The notes: generated by a model from the letters alone, not told the origin. A stretch of DNA of 64,000 nucleotides from JAFGVL01 sp963663245 (GCA_963663245.1 OY760143.1:1-64000), one strand, 5' to 3'. Numbered from the stretch's first letter, positions 34,676 through 43,397 are shown. Made by a program: numbers and translations.

Positions 34676-35632
34676 ATGAAAACATATACAAACGTAAAAG
34701 ACCTAGGTGATATAAAAGTCGCAATTAAAGAAGCGCTTGAACTTAAGAAAAATCGTTTTGCATACAAACACCTTGGTGAGAACAAGACTTGTTTAATGAT
34801 TTTCTTTAATTCAAGTCTACGTACACGTTTAAGCACACAAAAAGCTGCCATGAATTTAGGGATGAATACCATGGTATTAGATGTGAATCAAGGAGCGTGG
34901 AAGTTAGAAACAGAGCGTGGTGTAATAATGGATGGAGATAAACCGGAACACATGTTGGAAGCCATTCCTGTAATGGGCGAATACTGCGACATTATAGGTG
35001 TACGTGCCTTTGCCAATTTTGAAAATAAAGCTGACGACTACAGTGAAAAAATACTTTCTCAGTTTATTGAACACTCAGGGAAACCCGTATTTAGTATGGA
35101 AGGTGCAACTAGTCATCCACTTCAAGCTTTTGCCGATTTAATTACAATAGAAGAATTTAAAAAGAAAGACCGTCCGAAAGTTGTATTAACCTGGGCGCCT
35201 CATCCTCGTGCATTGCCTCAAGCCGTACCCAACTCATTTGCTGATTTCATGAATGAGGCTGATGTGGAGTTTGTAATAACTCACCCTAAAGGGTACGAAC
35301 TAGCAGAAGAATTTACTCGAGGGGCAACTATCGAATACGACCAAGAAAAAGCATTTAAAGATGCTGATTTCATATATGCTAAAAACTGGGCAGCTTATCA
35401 AGATCCAAATTATGGAAAAATACTTTCTACAGATAAAGCCTGGACAGTAAATACAAAAAAAATGAACGTAACTAACAATGCCTTTTTTATGCATTGCTTA
35501 CCCGTACGTCGTAACATGATTGTAAGCGACGATGTAATTGAAAGCCCTCAATCAATAGTAGTACAAGAAGCAGGTAACCGAGAAATATCAGCACAAGTAG
35601 TACTTAAACGAATGTTAGAAAGTTTAAAATGA
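34676..35632 (+). CDS. argF': N-succinylornithine carbamoyltransferase-type enzyme
   Basis: It transfers a carbamoyl group to N-succinyl- (or N-acetyl-) ornithine. A 318-residue transcarbamylase with carbamoyl-phosphate motif FFNSSLRTRLSTQKAA (about 43-58), GATSHPLQAFADL and HCLPVRRN. Residue 90 is proline (GDKPEHML). Established work on the Bacteroides fragilis enzyme links Pro90 to succinylornithine use and Glu at the equivalent place to acetylornithine use, so the succinyl route is predicted. Its stop overlaps the next gene start (ATGA). Confidence 0.9.
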   Translation: MKTYTNVKDLGDIKVAIKEALELKKNRFAYKHLGENKTCLMIFFNSSLRTRLSTQKAAMNLGMNTMVLDVNQGAWKLETERGVIMDGDKPEHMLEAIPVMGEYCDIIGVRAFANFENKADDYSEKILSQFIEHSGKPVFSMEGATSHPLQAFADLITIEEFKKKDRPKVVLTWAPHPRALPQAVPNSFADFMNEADVEFVITHPKGYELAEEFTRGATIEYDQEKAFKDADFIYAKNWAAYQDPNYGKILSTDKAWTVNTKKMNVTNNAFFMHCLPVRRNMIVSDDVIESPQSIVVQEAGNREISAQVVLKRMLESLK

Positions 35633-36099
35633 AAACATTAGAAAAAGGATTAATTATAACTGCTATTATCGCGCTCGGATTAAAGTCAAACCAATTAGCA
35701 ATCGGTGCAATGGTATTTACATCAACAATAGGAGCTCTTGCTTTATTGTACATCTATTTTGGATTTTTATTATTTGAAGAAAAAGAAATACAACTAAAAG
35801 ACATCCCTTTTAAAAGTATTCTGAAAGATAGAAACAATAAAAAAAATAGAGGTATCACTATAGTTGGATATGCCATGTCAATACTACTATTGGGCATACT
35901 ATTCATACTACAAGGATGGCCTAGTGGAATAAGCATGCTATTAGTCGGATTTATTGCCGTCTTGATTAGCTTTATTATAGTCGCTATAAAAAATAAAAAG
36001 CAACCAAATATTTTACTTAAGAATATTTTTCTAAGACTATCAGTCTATGGAGCAATAGGACTCGTTTTAATTATTTTAAACTTGCACCTAATATTATAA
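35629..36099 (+). CDS. Small integral membrane protein of unknown function
   Basis: A 156-residue protein with four hydrophobic helices (about 7-26, 28-50, 76-96 and 98-119, with a last one at 135-155) and a charged loop KDRNNKKNRG in the middle. No family is recognised. It overlaps argF' by 4 nt and ends 1 nt before argB, so it is translated as part of the arginine operon. A role in transport or membrane anchoring is possible but not shown. Confidence 0.6.
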   Translation: MKTLEKGLIITAIIALGLKSNQLAIGAMVFTSTIGALALLYIYFGFLLFEEKEIQLKDIPFKSILKDRNNKKNRGITIVGYAMSILLLGILFILQGWPSGISMLLVGFIAVLISFIIVAIKNKKQPNILLKNIFLRLSVYGAIGLVLIILNLHLIL

Positions 36100-36100
36100 T

Positions 36101-36868
36101 ATGAAAAAATTAACCCTCATAAAAGTTGGTGGAAAAATAGTTGAAGAAGCTGCAACGCTACAACAGTTATTATCAGACTTCTCACAAATTGAAGGACATA
36201 AAGTCTTGGTGCATGGAGGTGGTCGTGCAGCTACACGTATAGCTGCACAATTAGGCATTGAAAGTCAAATGGTGGATGGTCGTCGTGTAACAGATGCTGA
36301 AACCTTAGATGTAGTTACCATGGTATATGGAGGCTTAGTCAATAAAAAAATTGTTGCTGGTTTACAAGCATTAGGTGTCAATGCCTTAGGATTAACTGGT
36401 GCTGACATGAATTATATGCGCAGTGAAAAACGTCCTGTAAAAACGGTAGATTATGGCTTTGTAGGAGATGTAAAAGAAGTAAATGCTGATATATTAGCCG
36501 ACCTTATTTCAAAAGGCATAGTACCTGTACTTGCTCCTTTAACTCACGATAAAAAAGGAAATCTTTTAAACACCAATGCAGATACCATCGCTGGTGAAGC
36601 TGCAAAAGCTCTAGCAAAACATTTCGAAGTAAGCCTTATATTTTGTTTCGAGAAAAAAGGCGTGTTAAACGATGAAAATGATGACAACAGTGTAATTGAC
36701 GAAATAGACAAAGCCTCTTTTAAAACATTAGTAAGCAATGGAACTATTCAAGGAGGAATGATTCCTAAACTCGAAAATGCCTTTGAAGCAATTAATGCAG
36801 GTGTTAAAGAAGTAGTTATTTCTAAAGCCGATGAAATTGGAAAAAACTCAGGCACAACAGTAAAATAA
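36101..36868 (+). CDS. argB: N-acylglutamate kinase (acetylglutamate kinase family)
   Basis: It phosphorylates the N-acylated glutamate in arginine synthesis. A 255-residue amino-acid kinase: IKVGGKIVEEA at the N-terminus, VLVHGGGRAATRIA, VDGRRVTDAETLDVVTMVYGGLVNK, and the C-terminal GGMIPKLENAFEAINAGVKEVVI. By the ArgF' evidence the natural substrate may be N-succinylglutamate (inference). It lacks the extra N-terminal helix of arginine-inhibited forms. Confidence 0.93.
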   Translation: MKKLTLIKVGGKIVEEAATLQQLLSDFSQIEGHKVLVHGGGRAATRIAAQLGIESQMVDGRRVTDAETLDVVTMVYGGLVNKKIVAGLQALGVNALGLTGADMNYMRSEKRPVKTVDYGFVGDVKEVNADILADLISKGIVPVLAPLTHDKKGNLLNTNADTIAGEAAKALAKHFEVSLIFCFEKKGVLNDENDDNSVIDEIDKASFKTLVSNGTIQGGMIPKLENAFEAINAGVKEVVISKADEIGKNSGTTVK

Positions 36869-36870
36869 TT

Positions 36871-37914
36871 ATGACACAAGCCATACAATTACTCAAACAG
36901 CTTATCTCCATCCCTTCGTTTAGTCGGGATGAGAAAGCAGCTGCCGATGCCTTACAAAAGGAAATCGAATTATTAGGTCATGCCGTATATCGCAAGGATA
37001 ATAACCTATGGTTACTATCTGCTGGTTTCGATTTAGAAAAACCAACCATTCTACTCAACTCACATATAGATACAGTAAAACAAGTTAATGGGTGGACACT
37101 AGACCCCTTTGCTCCCATCGAGAAAGAAGGAAAATTATTTGGTTTAGGAAGCAATGATGCAGGAGCTAGCGTAGTGAGCTTACTAGAAGCATTCTTTATA
37201 CTTACAAAGAAAGGACAAAGCTACAACTTGATTTTTGCTGCTTCCGCAGAAGAAGAAGTTTCTGGCACAAACGGCATAGAAAGCCTATTAAAAGAATTAC
37301 CGAAAATTGATGTTGCTATTGTTGGTGAACCAACCGGAATGCAAATGGCTATTGCCGAAAAAGGGTTGATGGTATTTGATGGGGTTGCTTTAGGAAAAGC
37401 TGGTCACGCTGCTCGAGAAGAAGGAGAAAATGCAATATACAAAGCACTAAAAGATATTGAGTGGATTAAAAACCATCGTTTTAAGAAAGTATCCGAACAA
37501 CTAGGAGAAGTAAAGATGAGTGTAACGATGATTAATGCTGGCACGCAACACAATGTAGTTCCTGACACTTGTTCCTTTGTTGTAGATGTACGTTCTAACG
37601 AATGTTATGCTAACCAAGAAATTGTAGACGAAGTACAAGCAAATGTGCAGTCAGAAATAAAAGCACGTTCTACTCGATTGAATTCATCTTCGATAGATAA
37701 ATCACATAGCTTAGTAAAACGTGGACTTGAAATGGGAATTACTACCTACGGTTCTCCTACTCTATCTGATCAATGCTTAATGCCTTTCCCAAGCTTAAAA
37801 ATGGGACCTGGAGATTCAGCACGTTCACATACTGCTGATGAATATATCTTCATCCAAGAAATAGAAGAAGCAATTAAAACATATGTAGATTTGCTTGATG
37901 GACTAAAATTATAA
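36871..37914 (+). CDS. M20 family deacylase of arginine synthesis (ArgE'-like)
   Basis: A 347-residue M20 metallopeptidase family member. Metal ligands are visible in LNSHIDTVKQV, GSNDAGASVVSL and AEEEVSGTNG (catalytic Glu), then VGEPTGMQMAIAEKG, with a C-terminal histidine in ARSHTADEYI. By position after argF'-argB it should remove the acyl group from N-acylcitrulline, giving citrulline for ArgG. DapE-like alternatives cannot be excluded from sequence alone. argC, argG and argH are not in the window. Confidence 0.88.
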   Translation: MTQAIQLLKQLISIPSFSRDEKAAADALQKEIELLGHAVYRKDNNLWLLSAGFDLEKPTILLNSHIDTVKQVNGWTLDPFAPIEKEGKLFGLGSNDAGASVVSLLEAFFILTKKGQSYNLIFAASAEEEVSGTNGIESLLKELPKIDVAIVGEPTGMQMAIAEKGLMVFDGVALGKAGHAAREEGENAIYKALKDIEWIKNHRFKKVSEQLGEVKMSVTMINAGTQHNVVPDTCSFVVDVRSNECYANQEIVDEVQANVQSEIKARSTRLNSSSIDKSHSLVKRGLEMGITTYGSPTLSDQCLMPFPSLKMGPGDSARSHTADEYIFIQEIEEAIKTYVDLLDGLKL

Positions 37915-37939
37915 AAAAGAAAATAAAACAATTATATAG

Positions 37940-39232
37940 ATGAATTTTGTAGAAGAACTAGAATGGCGCGGTATGATTCACACCGTAATGCCTGGCACTA
38001 AAGAACAACTAAAAAAAGAATTAACCTCAGCCTACGTAGGAATTGACCCAACTGCTGACTCTTTACATATTGGGCACCTTGTTGGTGTAATGATGTTAAA
38101 ACACTTCCAACGTGCAGGACACCGTCCTATTGCTTTAGTCGGTGGAGCTACTGGGATGATTGGCGATCCCTCTGGGAAATCACAAGAGCGCAACTTATTA
38201 GACGAAGCAGCGCTACATCACAACCAAGATGCTCTTAAAACACAATTGGCTCGATTTTTAGATTTTGAAAGTGATGCTCCCAATAAAGCTGAGCTGGTAA
38301 ACAACTATGACTGGATGAAAGAGATATCCTTCTTAGAGTTTATTCGCGACATTGGAAAACACATAACTGTAAATTATATGATGGCCAAGGACAGCGTTAA
38401 AAAGCGCATCAGTGGCGATAGTTCAGACGGCATGTCTTTTACTGAATTCACCTACCAACTCGTACAAGGTTTTGATTTTCTTCATTTATATGAAAATTAC
38501 AACTGTAAACTTCAAATGGGTGGTAGCGACCAATGGGGAAATATTACTACTGGAACAGAATTAATCAGAAGAAAAGTTAGTGGTGAAGCCTTTGCCATTA
38601 CCTGTCCATTAATTACGAAAGCTGATGGAGGCAAGTTTGGAAAAACTGAAAGTGGCAATATCTGGCTAGATAAACAATACACCTCTCCTTACAAATTCTA
38701 CCAGTTCTGGTTAAATGTTAGCGATGAAGATGCAGAAAAATACATCAAAATATTTACCTTCTTATCGAAAGAAGACATTGACCAATTAATTGCAGAACAA
38801 GCAGAAGCTGCTCATTTGCGTCCGCTTCAAAAAGCATTAGCGAAAGAAGTAACGTGCATGGTGCATTCAGAAGATGATTACAATACCGCAGTAGAAGCAT
38901 CCAGCATCTTATTTGGAAAATCTACCTCGGAAGCTTTACGTAAGTTAGACGACGAAACTCTTTTAAGCGTATTTGAAGGCGTTCCTCAATTTGAGATTTC
39001 TAAAGCTGAATTTGATACAGGAATAAAAGCAGTAGATTTATTTACTGAGAAAGCAGCTGTTTTTTCTTCAAAAGGAGAACTAAGAAAAATGTTTCAGAGC
39101 AATGCATTTTCTTTAAACAAAGATAAATTTGCTGATTTTGATGCAGTATTTACGAATGAAGTTCTCATCAACAATAAATACATTCTAGCACAAAAGGGCA
39201 AAAAAAACTACTTTTTACTGATTGTTAAGTAA
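37940..39232 (+). CDS. tyrS: Tyrosyl-tRNA synthetase
   Basis: A 430-residue class I synthetase of the bacterial TyrS type. The HIGH motif is in DSLHIGHLVG, the tyrosine site in LVQGFDFLHLY and MGGSDQWGNITTG, and the KMSKS loop is degenerate as KFGKTESGN. It has a C-terminal S4-like RNA-binding domain. It begins 25 nt after the deacylase gene and may be the last gene of the operon. In Bacteroides, tyrS instead follows tatD, so the position differs. Confidence 0.95.
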   Translation: MNFVEELEWRGMIHTVMPGTKEQLKKELTSAYVGIDPTADSLHIGHLVGVMMLKHFQRAGHRPIALVGGATGMIGDPSGKSQERNLLDEAALHHNQDALKTQLARFLDFESDAPNKAELVNNYDWMKEISFLEFIRDIGKHITVNYMMAKDSVKKRISGDSSDGMSFTEFTYQLVQGFDFLHLYENYNCKLQMGGSDQWGNITTGTELIRRKVSGEAFAITCPLITKADGGKFGKTESGNIWLDKQYTSPYKFYQFWLNVSDEDAEKYIKIFTFLSKEDIDQLIAEQAEAAHLRPLQKALAKEVTCMVHSEDDYNTAVEASSILFGKSTSEALRKLDDETLLSVFEGVPQFEISKAEFDTGIKAVDLFTEKAAVFSSKGELRKMFQSNAFSLNKDKFADFDAVFTNEVLINNKYILAQKGKKNYFLLIVK

Positions 39233-39248
39233 TTTACGTCCTTTCCTA

Positions 39249-39280
39249 TTTGTGGATTTAAAAATAATGCAATATCTTTG
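39249..39280 (+). promoter_or_regulatory. Promoter of tRNA-Gln
   Basis: TTTG at 39249-39252, 20-nt spacer, TATCTTTG at 39273-39280. Confidence 0.7.
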
Positions 39281-39311
39281 CACGGCTTTTCCAGTAAAAG
39301 CTAAATAGGAT

Positions 39312-39382
39312 TGTCTCATGGTGTAATGGTAGCACTGCAGTTTTTGGTACTGCCTGTCAAGGTTCGAATCCTTGTGAGACAA
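39312..39382 (+). tRNA. tRNA-Gln (anticodon TTG)
   Basis: Acceptor TGTCTCA/TGAGACA, D arm GGTGTAATGGTAGC, anticodon stem GCAGT/ACTGC with loop TTTTGGT (anticodon TTG), and T arm AAGG-TTCGAAT-CCTT. CCA is not encoded. Confidence 0.94.
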
Positions 39383-39388
39383 CTCAAC

Positions 39389-39427
39389 ACAAACCCTTGT
39401 AAGCAAGCTCTTGCAAGGGTTTGTTCA
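39389..39427 (+). terminator. Terminator after tRNA-Gln
   Basis: ACAAACCCTTG/CAAGGGTTTGT, 11 bp perfect, with an inner AGCAAGCT-type loop. Confidence 0.7.
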
Positions 39428-39447
39428 TGTATTAAAAGCCTCGTAAA

Positions 39448-41067
39448 ATGATTATTGTTTCAAATTTAACGGTACAATTCGGTAAGAAAGTGTTATTTCA
39501 AGATGTGAATCTAAAGTTCACTGCTGGCAACTGTTACGGTATTATTGGCGCCAATGGTGCTGGGAAATCAACCCTACTACGTGTAATTAATGGTGATTTA
39601 GATGCTACCAGAGGCGGTGTTCACATGGACAAGAACGAACGCCTTTCTGTACTAAAACAAGATCACCACGAGTTTGATGAAGTAAGTGCTTTGCAAACTG
39701 TTATCATGGGACACACCACCCTGTGGGAGATAATGAATGAAAAAGACAGCATCTACGCCAAAGAAGATTTTACCGATGCTGATGGCTTACGAGCTGCAGA
39801 GCTCGAAGAAAAATTTGCAGAATTAGAAGGATGGAATGCTGAAAGTGATGCCAGTGCATTATTAAGTGGGTTAGGAATAAAAGAAGAATTCCACGAAATG
39901 CAATTGAAAGATTTAAGTGGAAATCAAAAAGTGCGTATCCTATTAGCACGTGCACTATTTGGGAATCCCGACAACCTTTTACTGGATGAGCCAACCAACG
40001 ACTTGGATTTAAATACCATTATGTGGCTAGAAAATTATTTAGCCAACTACAACAATACTGTATTAGTAGTATCGCACGATAGACACTTTTTAGACACCGT
40101 TTGCACCCATGTGGTTGACATCGATTTTGGCAAAACAGAAATCTATACTGGTAACTATAGCTTCTGGTACGAATCTAGCCAACTGGCACTTCGCCAACAA
40201 TCGCAACAGAATAAAAAAGCAGAAGACAAGCGAAAAGAATTACAAGATTTTATTGCACGCTTTAGTGCCAATGCCTCAAAATCGAAACAAGCAACGAGTC
40301 GTAAAAAAATGCTGGAGAAAATAAATGTAGATGAAATTAAACCTTCTTCTCGTCGCTATCCAGGGATAGTATTTACACCTTCACGCGATGCAGGTGATAT
40401 TATTCTGGAAATAAATGACCTTTCAGCATCTGTCGAAGGTGATGTTCTCTTCAAAAATGTCACTTTTAATGTTGAGAAAAATGAAAAAATAGCCTTTCTT
40501 TCGAGAGACCCTCGTGCCATGACAGCCTTATTCGAAATTCTAGATGGAAAAATGAAACCCGATACAGGAAAATTCTCTTGGGGTGTTACCATTACACCAG
40601 CTTACCTTCCTTTAGATAATACCAGCTTCTTTAACACCAATTATAATTTAGTAGAGTGGCTATCGCAGTTCTCAGAAGACACCAACGAAGTATATTTAAA
40701 AGGCTACCTAGGCAAAATGCTTTTTGCAGGAGAAGATGTATTGAAAAAAGTTAGTGTGCTTTCTGGTGGTGAAAAAATGCGCTGTATGATAGCACGAATG
40801 ATGTTGAAAAATGCCAACACCTATGTACTCGACTCTCCTGCTAACCACTTAGACATGGAATCTATCCAAGCCTTTAACAACACACTGAAAAACTTTAAAG
40901 GCAATGTTTTACTAGCCTCTCACGACCACGAATTTATACAAACCGTTTGTAATCGTATGATAGAATTAACTCCTAATGGAATTATTGATAAACAAATGGA
41001 ATACGACGAATACATAACACGTGAAGACATTAAAGAATTGCAAGACAAAAAGTACGGCACAGTGTAA
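39448..41067 (+). CDS. ABC-F family ATPase
   Basis: A 539-residue protein with two ATPase cassettes and no membrane part. The first has GANGAGKSTLLRVINGDL, LSGNQKVRILLARALF and LLLDEPTNDLDLNTI. The second has a degenerate Walker A (FLSRDPRAMTALFEIL) but keeps LSGGEKMRCMIARMML and YVLDSPANHLDMESIQ. The linker is lysine/arginine rich. It is closest in style to the YbiT/EttA group acting on ribosomes. The degenerate second P-loop (no GKS/T) is as read here. Confidence 0.9.
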   Translation: MIIVSNLTVQFGKKVLFQDVNLKFTAGNCYGIIGANGAGKSTLLRVINGDLDATRGGVHMDKNERLSVLKQDHHEFDEVSALQTVIMGHTTLWEIMNEKDSIYAKEDFTDADGLRAAELEEKFAELEGWNAESDASALLSGLGIKEEFHEMQLKDLSGNQKVRILLARALFGNPDNLLLDEPTNDLDLNTIMWLENYLANYNNTVLVVSHDRHFLDTVCTHVVDIDFGKTEIYTGNYSFWYESSQLALRQQSQQNKKAEDKRKELQDFIARFSANASKSKQATSRKKMLEKINVDEIKPSSRRYPGIVFTPSRDAGDIILEINDLSASVEGDVLFKNVTFNVEKNEKIAFLSRDPRAMTALFEILDGKMKPDTGKFSWGVTITPAYLPLDNTSFFNTNYNLVEWLSQFSEDTNEVYLKGYLGKMLFAGEDVLKKVSVLSGGEKMRCMIARMMLKNANTYVLDSPANHLDMESIQAFNNTLKNFKGNVLLASHDHEFIQTVCNRMIELTPNGIIDKQMEYDEYITREDIKELQDKKYGTV

Positions 41068-41148
41068 GCTAAATAGTTAGGCATACAATTTATTGTTTTA
41101 TTTTTCCGAAAAAAGAACTAACACAATACTAATTTAAAAACAATCAAG

Positions 41149-41886
41149 ATGAGAAATCTAATTTTTGGAATGTCCATACTACTATTCAGTATAGCATTTG
41201 TTAGTTGTAACAACGATGAGCTAGATAATATCGAAAAAGAAGTAACGGTACTACAGGATAGCATAGACATTATCAATAATAGACACAAGATACTATTAGA
41301 TTCTGTATCTAGCATTATTGCTACTCTTAATAAAGGAGAGGATGTTAATGCAATAAAAATTGAACAAATTGGAAGTTTATTTGAAGCTATTGCCAGACAG
41401 CCAGAAGCTGCTTATACATTAATAGATGCAAATGAAATTCTTTATAAAGACTACACAGAACTCCTACCTTTCTCTGATAAAACTATTATAAACAGAGGAG
41501 TAGCCATAGCAGAATTATTTGATGCTTTGGCTAGACAACCAGAGGCATACAGTAAGCTAGACTCTGCTGCCACAAAATATCTGGGCCTATTTGATGCAAC
41601 TAGCATGAGTGATGATTATACCGAGGGGAAAGCACGTGGAACTGCCTTAGCTGGCTTATTTGCAAGCGTAGCCAGACAGCCAGAAGCACATGGAAAAATG
41701 GATACCATAGCCAATAAATTAATTGGAGAGTATAATGCCAGCTATATGAGCAATGATTTACTAGATGTATCTAAAGCTTTTGCTACAGGAAGCTTAAGTG
41801 AAAGTATCGCTAGACAACCAGAAGCAGACAGCCTTTTGAATCTGATCTGTATTAGATACCTAAATTTTAGTTTTATCAACAAATAA
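41149..41886 (+). CDS. Lipoprotein with coiled coil and four ARQPEA repeats
   Basis: A 245-residue lipoprotein (lipobox Cys20, IAFVSCNND). Residues about 21-60 form a heptad-like coiled coil (LDNIEKEVTVLQDSIDIINN). The rest is built of about four units of 46-47 residues, each carrying ARQPEA: positions 82-87, 128-133, 175-180 and 221-226, usually in the frame (L/I)xxLFxxxARQPEAxxxLD. I do not recognise the family. It lies alone between the ABC-F gene and a strong terminator, directly before the cassette-like array. Confidence 0.75.
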   Translation: MRNLIFGMSILLFSIAFVSCNNDELDNIEKEVTVLQDSIDIINNRHKILLDSVSSIIATLNKGEDVNAIKIEQIGSLFEAIARQPEAAYTLIDANEILYKDYTELLPFSDKTIINRGVAIAELFDALARQPEAYSKLDSAATKYLGLFDATSMSDDYTEGKARGTALAGLFASVARQPEAHGKMDTIANKLIGEYNASYMSNDLLDVSKAFATGSLSESIARQPEADSLLNLICIRYLNFSFINK

Positions 41887-41905
41887 ACGACCTACATAAT
41901 AAATA

Positions 41906-41937
41906 AAAAGCCTCATTCAATACAATGAGGCTTTTTT
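41906..41937 (+). terminator. Terminator before the cassette-like array
   Basis: AAAAGCCTCATT/AATGAGGCTTTT around a 6-nt loop with T-run. It insulates the array from upstream transcription. Confidence 0.88.
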
Positions 41938-41980
41938 AGTTTTTAACTTTCAGACTGCATGGTATAATAATAAAAAGTTC

Positions 41981-42076
41981 TATATTTGAAAAAGGATAAA
42001 AAATACTTTAGTATGCTATAATATACCATATTGGAATTTTATAGCAAGTTTTGTGTTACATATAAACTAGTTAGCA
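41981..42076 (+). promoter_or_regulatory. Promoter-bearing leader of the cassette-like array (leader E)
   Basis: It starts with a -7 box TATATTTG (41981-41988) and contains an inverted repeat TGCTATAA ... TTATAGCA with TATTGG in its loop. It ends in TATAAACTAGTTAGCA, whose GTTA (42070-42073) opens the first module. A leader of identical layout, with exactly 80 nt from box to TATAAACT, occurs at 63493-63588. The 28 nt up to 42076 match that copy at 25 positions. Confidence 0.7.
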
Positions 42077-42084
42077 AATATTTA
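42070..42084 (+). repeat. Left end of module 1 (inverted repeat)
   Basis: GTTAGCAAATATTTA. It is the inverse complement, with one mismatch, of 43395-43409, which starts at the stop codon of the enclosed protease gene. Confidence 0.75.
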
Positions 42085-42140
42085 AGGAGGCAACGAGCAG
42101 CAGAGCACGTACAGTATTAAACGACAAAAAGATAAATTGA

Positions 42141-43397
42141 ATGATTAAAAAAAAGATAATATTATTTCTTATAATTAGCTTTTGTGCAACTGTAAAAGCA
42201 CAAGACTTACAAAAATTAGCTACTAATTATGATTACATCCAATTATCTCATTTGGATATGGAAAATTGGGAAATAGATGATTATTCCATTCCTCTGTTAA
42301 AAGCATACACATATACCGCTGTAGCAAACTACAAAGAATCAGGAAAAGAAATTGAATTAGTATTGGGAATAGATAGCGTATCAAAAAACCCAAGGGTGAT
42401 GATTCAAGTTTTAGGTTTACAAGCCAGCAATTATTCTAAAACATACCAATACAAGCAAGCAGCCGAATGCTACAAAAAGATACTATATATGTACAGTAGT
42501 GTATTAGGAAAAGCAAATGCTAAATTTCAAAACAAATACAAACTATTCAACGCATTATCTGAGGTAGGACCTTTGCAAGTTAGTATTCCTCATAATACAA
42601 AAATCACAACAAGACCCGACAAAAAAGGTCTTCCTCTTGTTCAAGTAGGCACTCCAAAAGACACTATTTCGTTGATTTTTGACACAGGAGCAGGTTTCTC
42701 AAGCGTCACAAAAAGTACCGCTAAAAAATTAGGAATAAAGATTCTAACCGATTCGCTTATGGCAGGAGGATCAGCTGGAAATGTTGAATATATGAGTATC
42801 GGCATTGCTGACACATTATATTTTGGTGATATTCGATATGAAAATGTAATATTTTTAGTGTTTGAAGACGAGAAAATGACTTTCCCCGAGCATGGATATG
42901 CAGCTAATGGGACACTGGGTTTTCCTGAGATACAAATATTGCCTGCAATAAAAATTTACAAAAATGGCGCATTAGAGATTACTAAGAATAGCGATAAAAA
43001 TAAGAGAAACATGATGTTTACGAATAGCAACCAAATTATTGTTCAAGCAAATGACACCTTATTGCTTTTTTTAGATACAGGAAGTGCGAGTGGAAGCAAT
43101 TTATCTGTTAATTATTATAAGAAAAATAAATCACAAATTAGTAAAGTTAGAGAACTTACTACAAAAGTAGTAAATGGCATGGGGGGGAGTAACGAATTCC
43201 CTGTTTATATTTTAAACGACTTCCCTCTAAAAATCGATACAACGACTACTACTCTGCCTAGAATCTCTATTTTTACTGAAAGAAAAACAAAGTGGACATA
43301 TGAATATGATGGTTCGTTAGGACAAGATGTTATTGTACAATACGACTATATATTATTGGATTTTAAGAATATGTATTTCTCTTTGAAAAATGAATAA
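42141..43397 (+). CDS. Bilobed retropepsin-like aspartic protease, exported
   Basis: A 418-residue protein with a signal peptide (MIKKKIILFLIISFCATVKAQ). An N-terminal helical region (about 25-140) resembles TPR units. Two aspartic-protease half motifs follow: LIFDTGAGFSSVTKSTAKKL near residue 180 and LLFLDTGSASGSNLSVNYY near 314, each followed by hydrophobic-hydrophobic-G strands (GTLGFPEIQ; GSLGQDVIV). Two DTG sites in one chain suggest a pepsin-like bilobed enzyme rather than a dimer. It is the only gene of cassette-like module 1, and its stop codon is the first base triplet of the right inverted repeat. Confidence 0.75.
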   Translation: MIKKKIILFLIISFCATVKAQDLQKLATNYDYIQLSHLDMENWEIDDYSIPLLKAYTYTAVANYKESGKEIELVLGIDSVSKNPRVMIQVLGLQASNYSKTYQYKQAAECYKKILYMYSSVLGKANAKFQNKYKLFNALSEVGPLQVSIPHNTKITTRPDKKGLPLVQVGTPKDTISLIFDTGAGFSSVTKSTAKKLGIKILTDSLMAGGSAGNVEYMSIGIADTLYFGDIRYENVIFLVFEDEKMTFPEHGYAANGTLGFPEIQILPAIKIYKNGALEITKNSDKNKRNMMFTNSNQIIVQANDTLLLFLDTGSASGSNLSVNYYKKNKSQISKVRELTTKVVNGMGGSNEFPVYILNDFPLKIDTTTTTLPRISIFTERKTKWTYEYDGSLGQDVIVQYDYILLDFKNMYFSLKNE

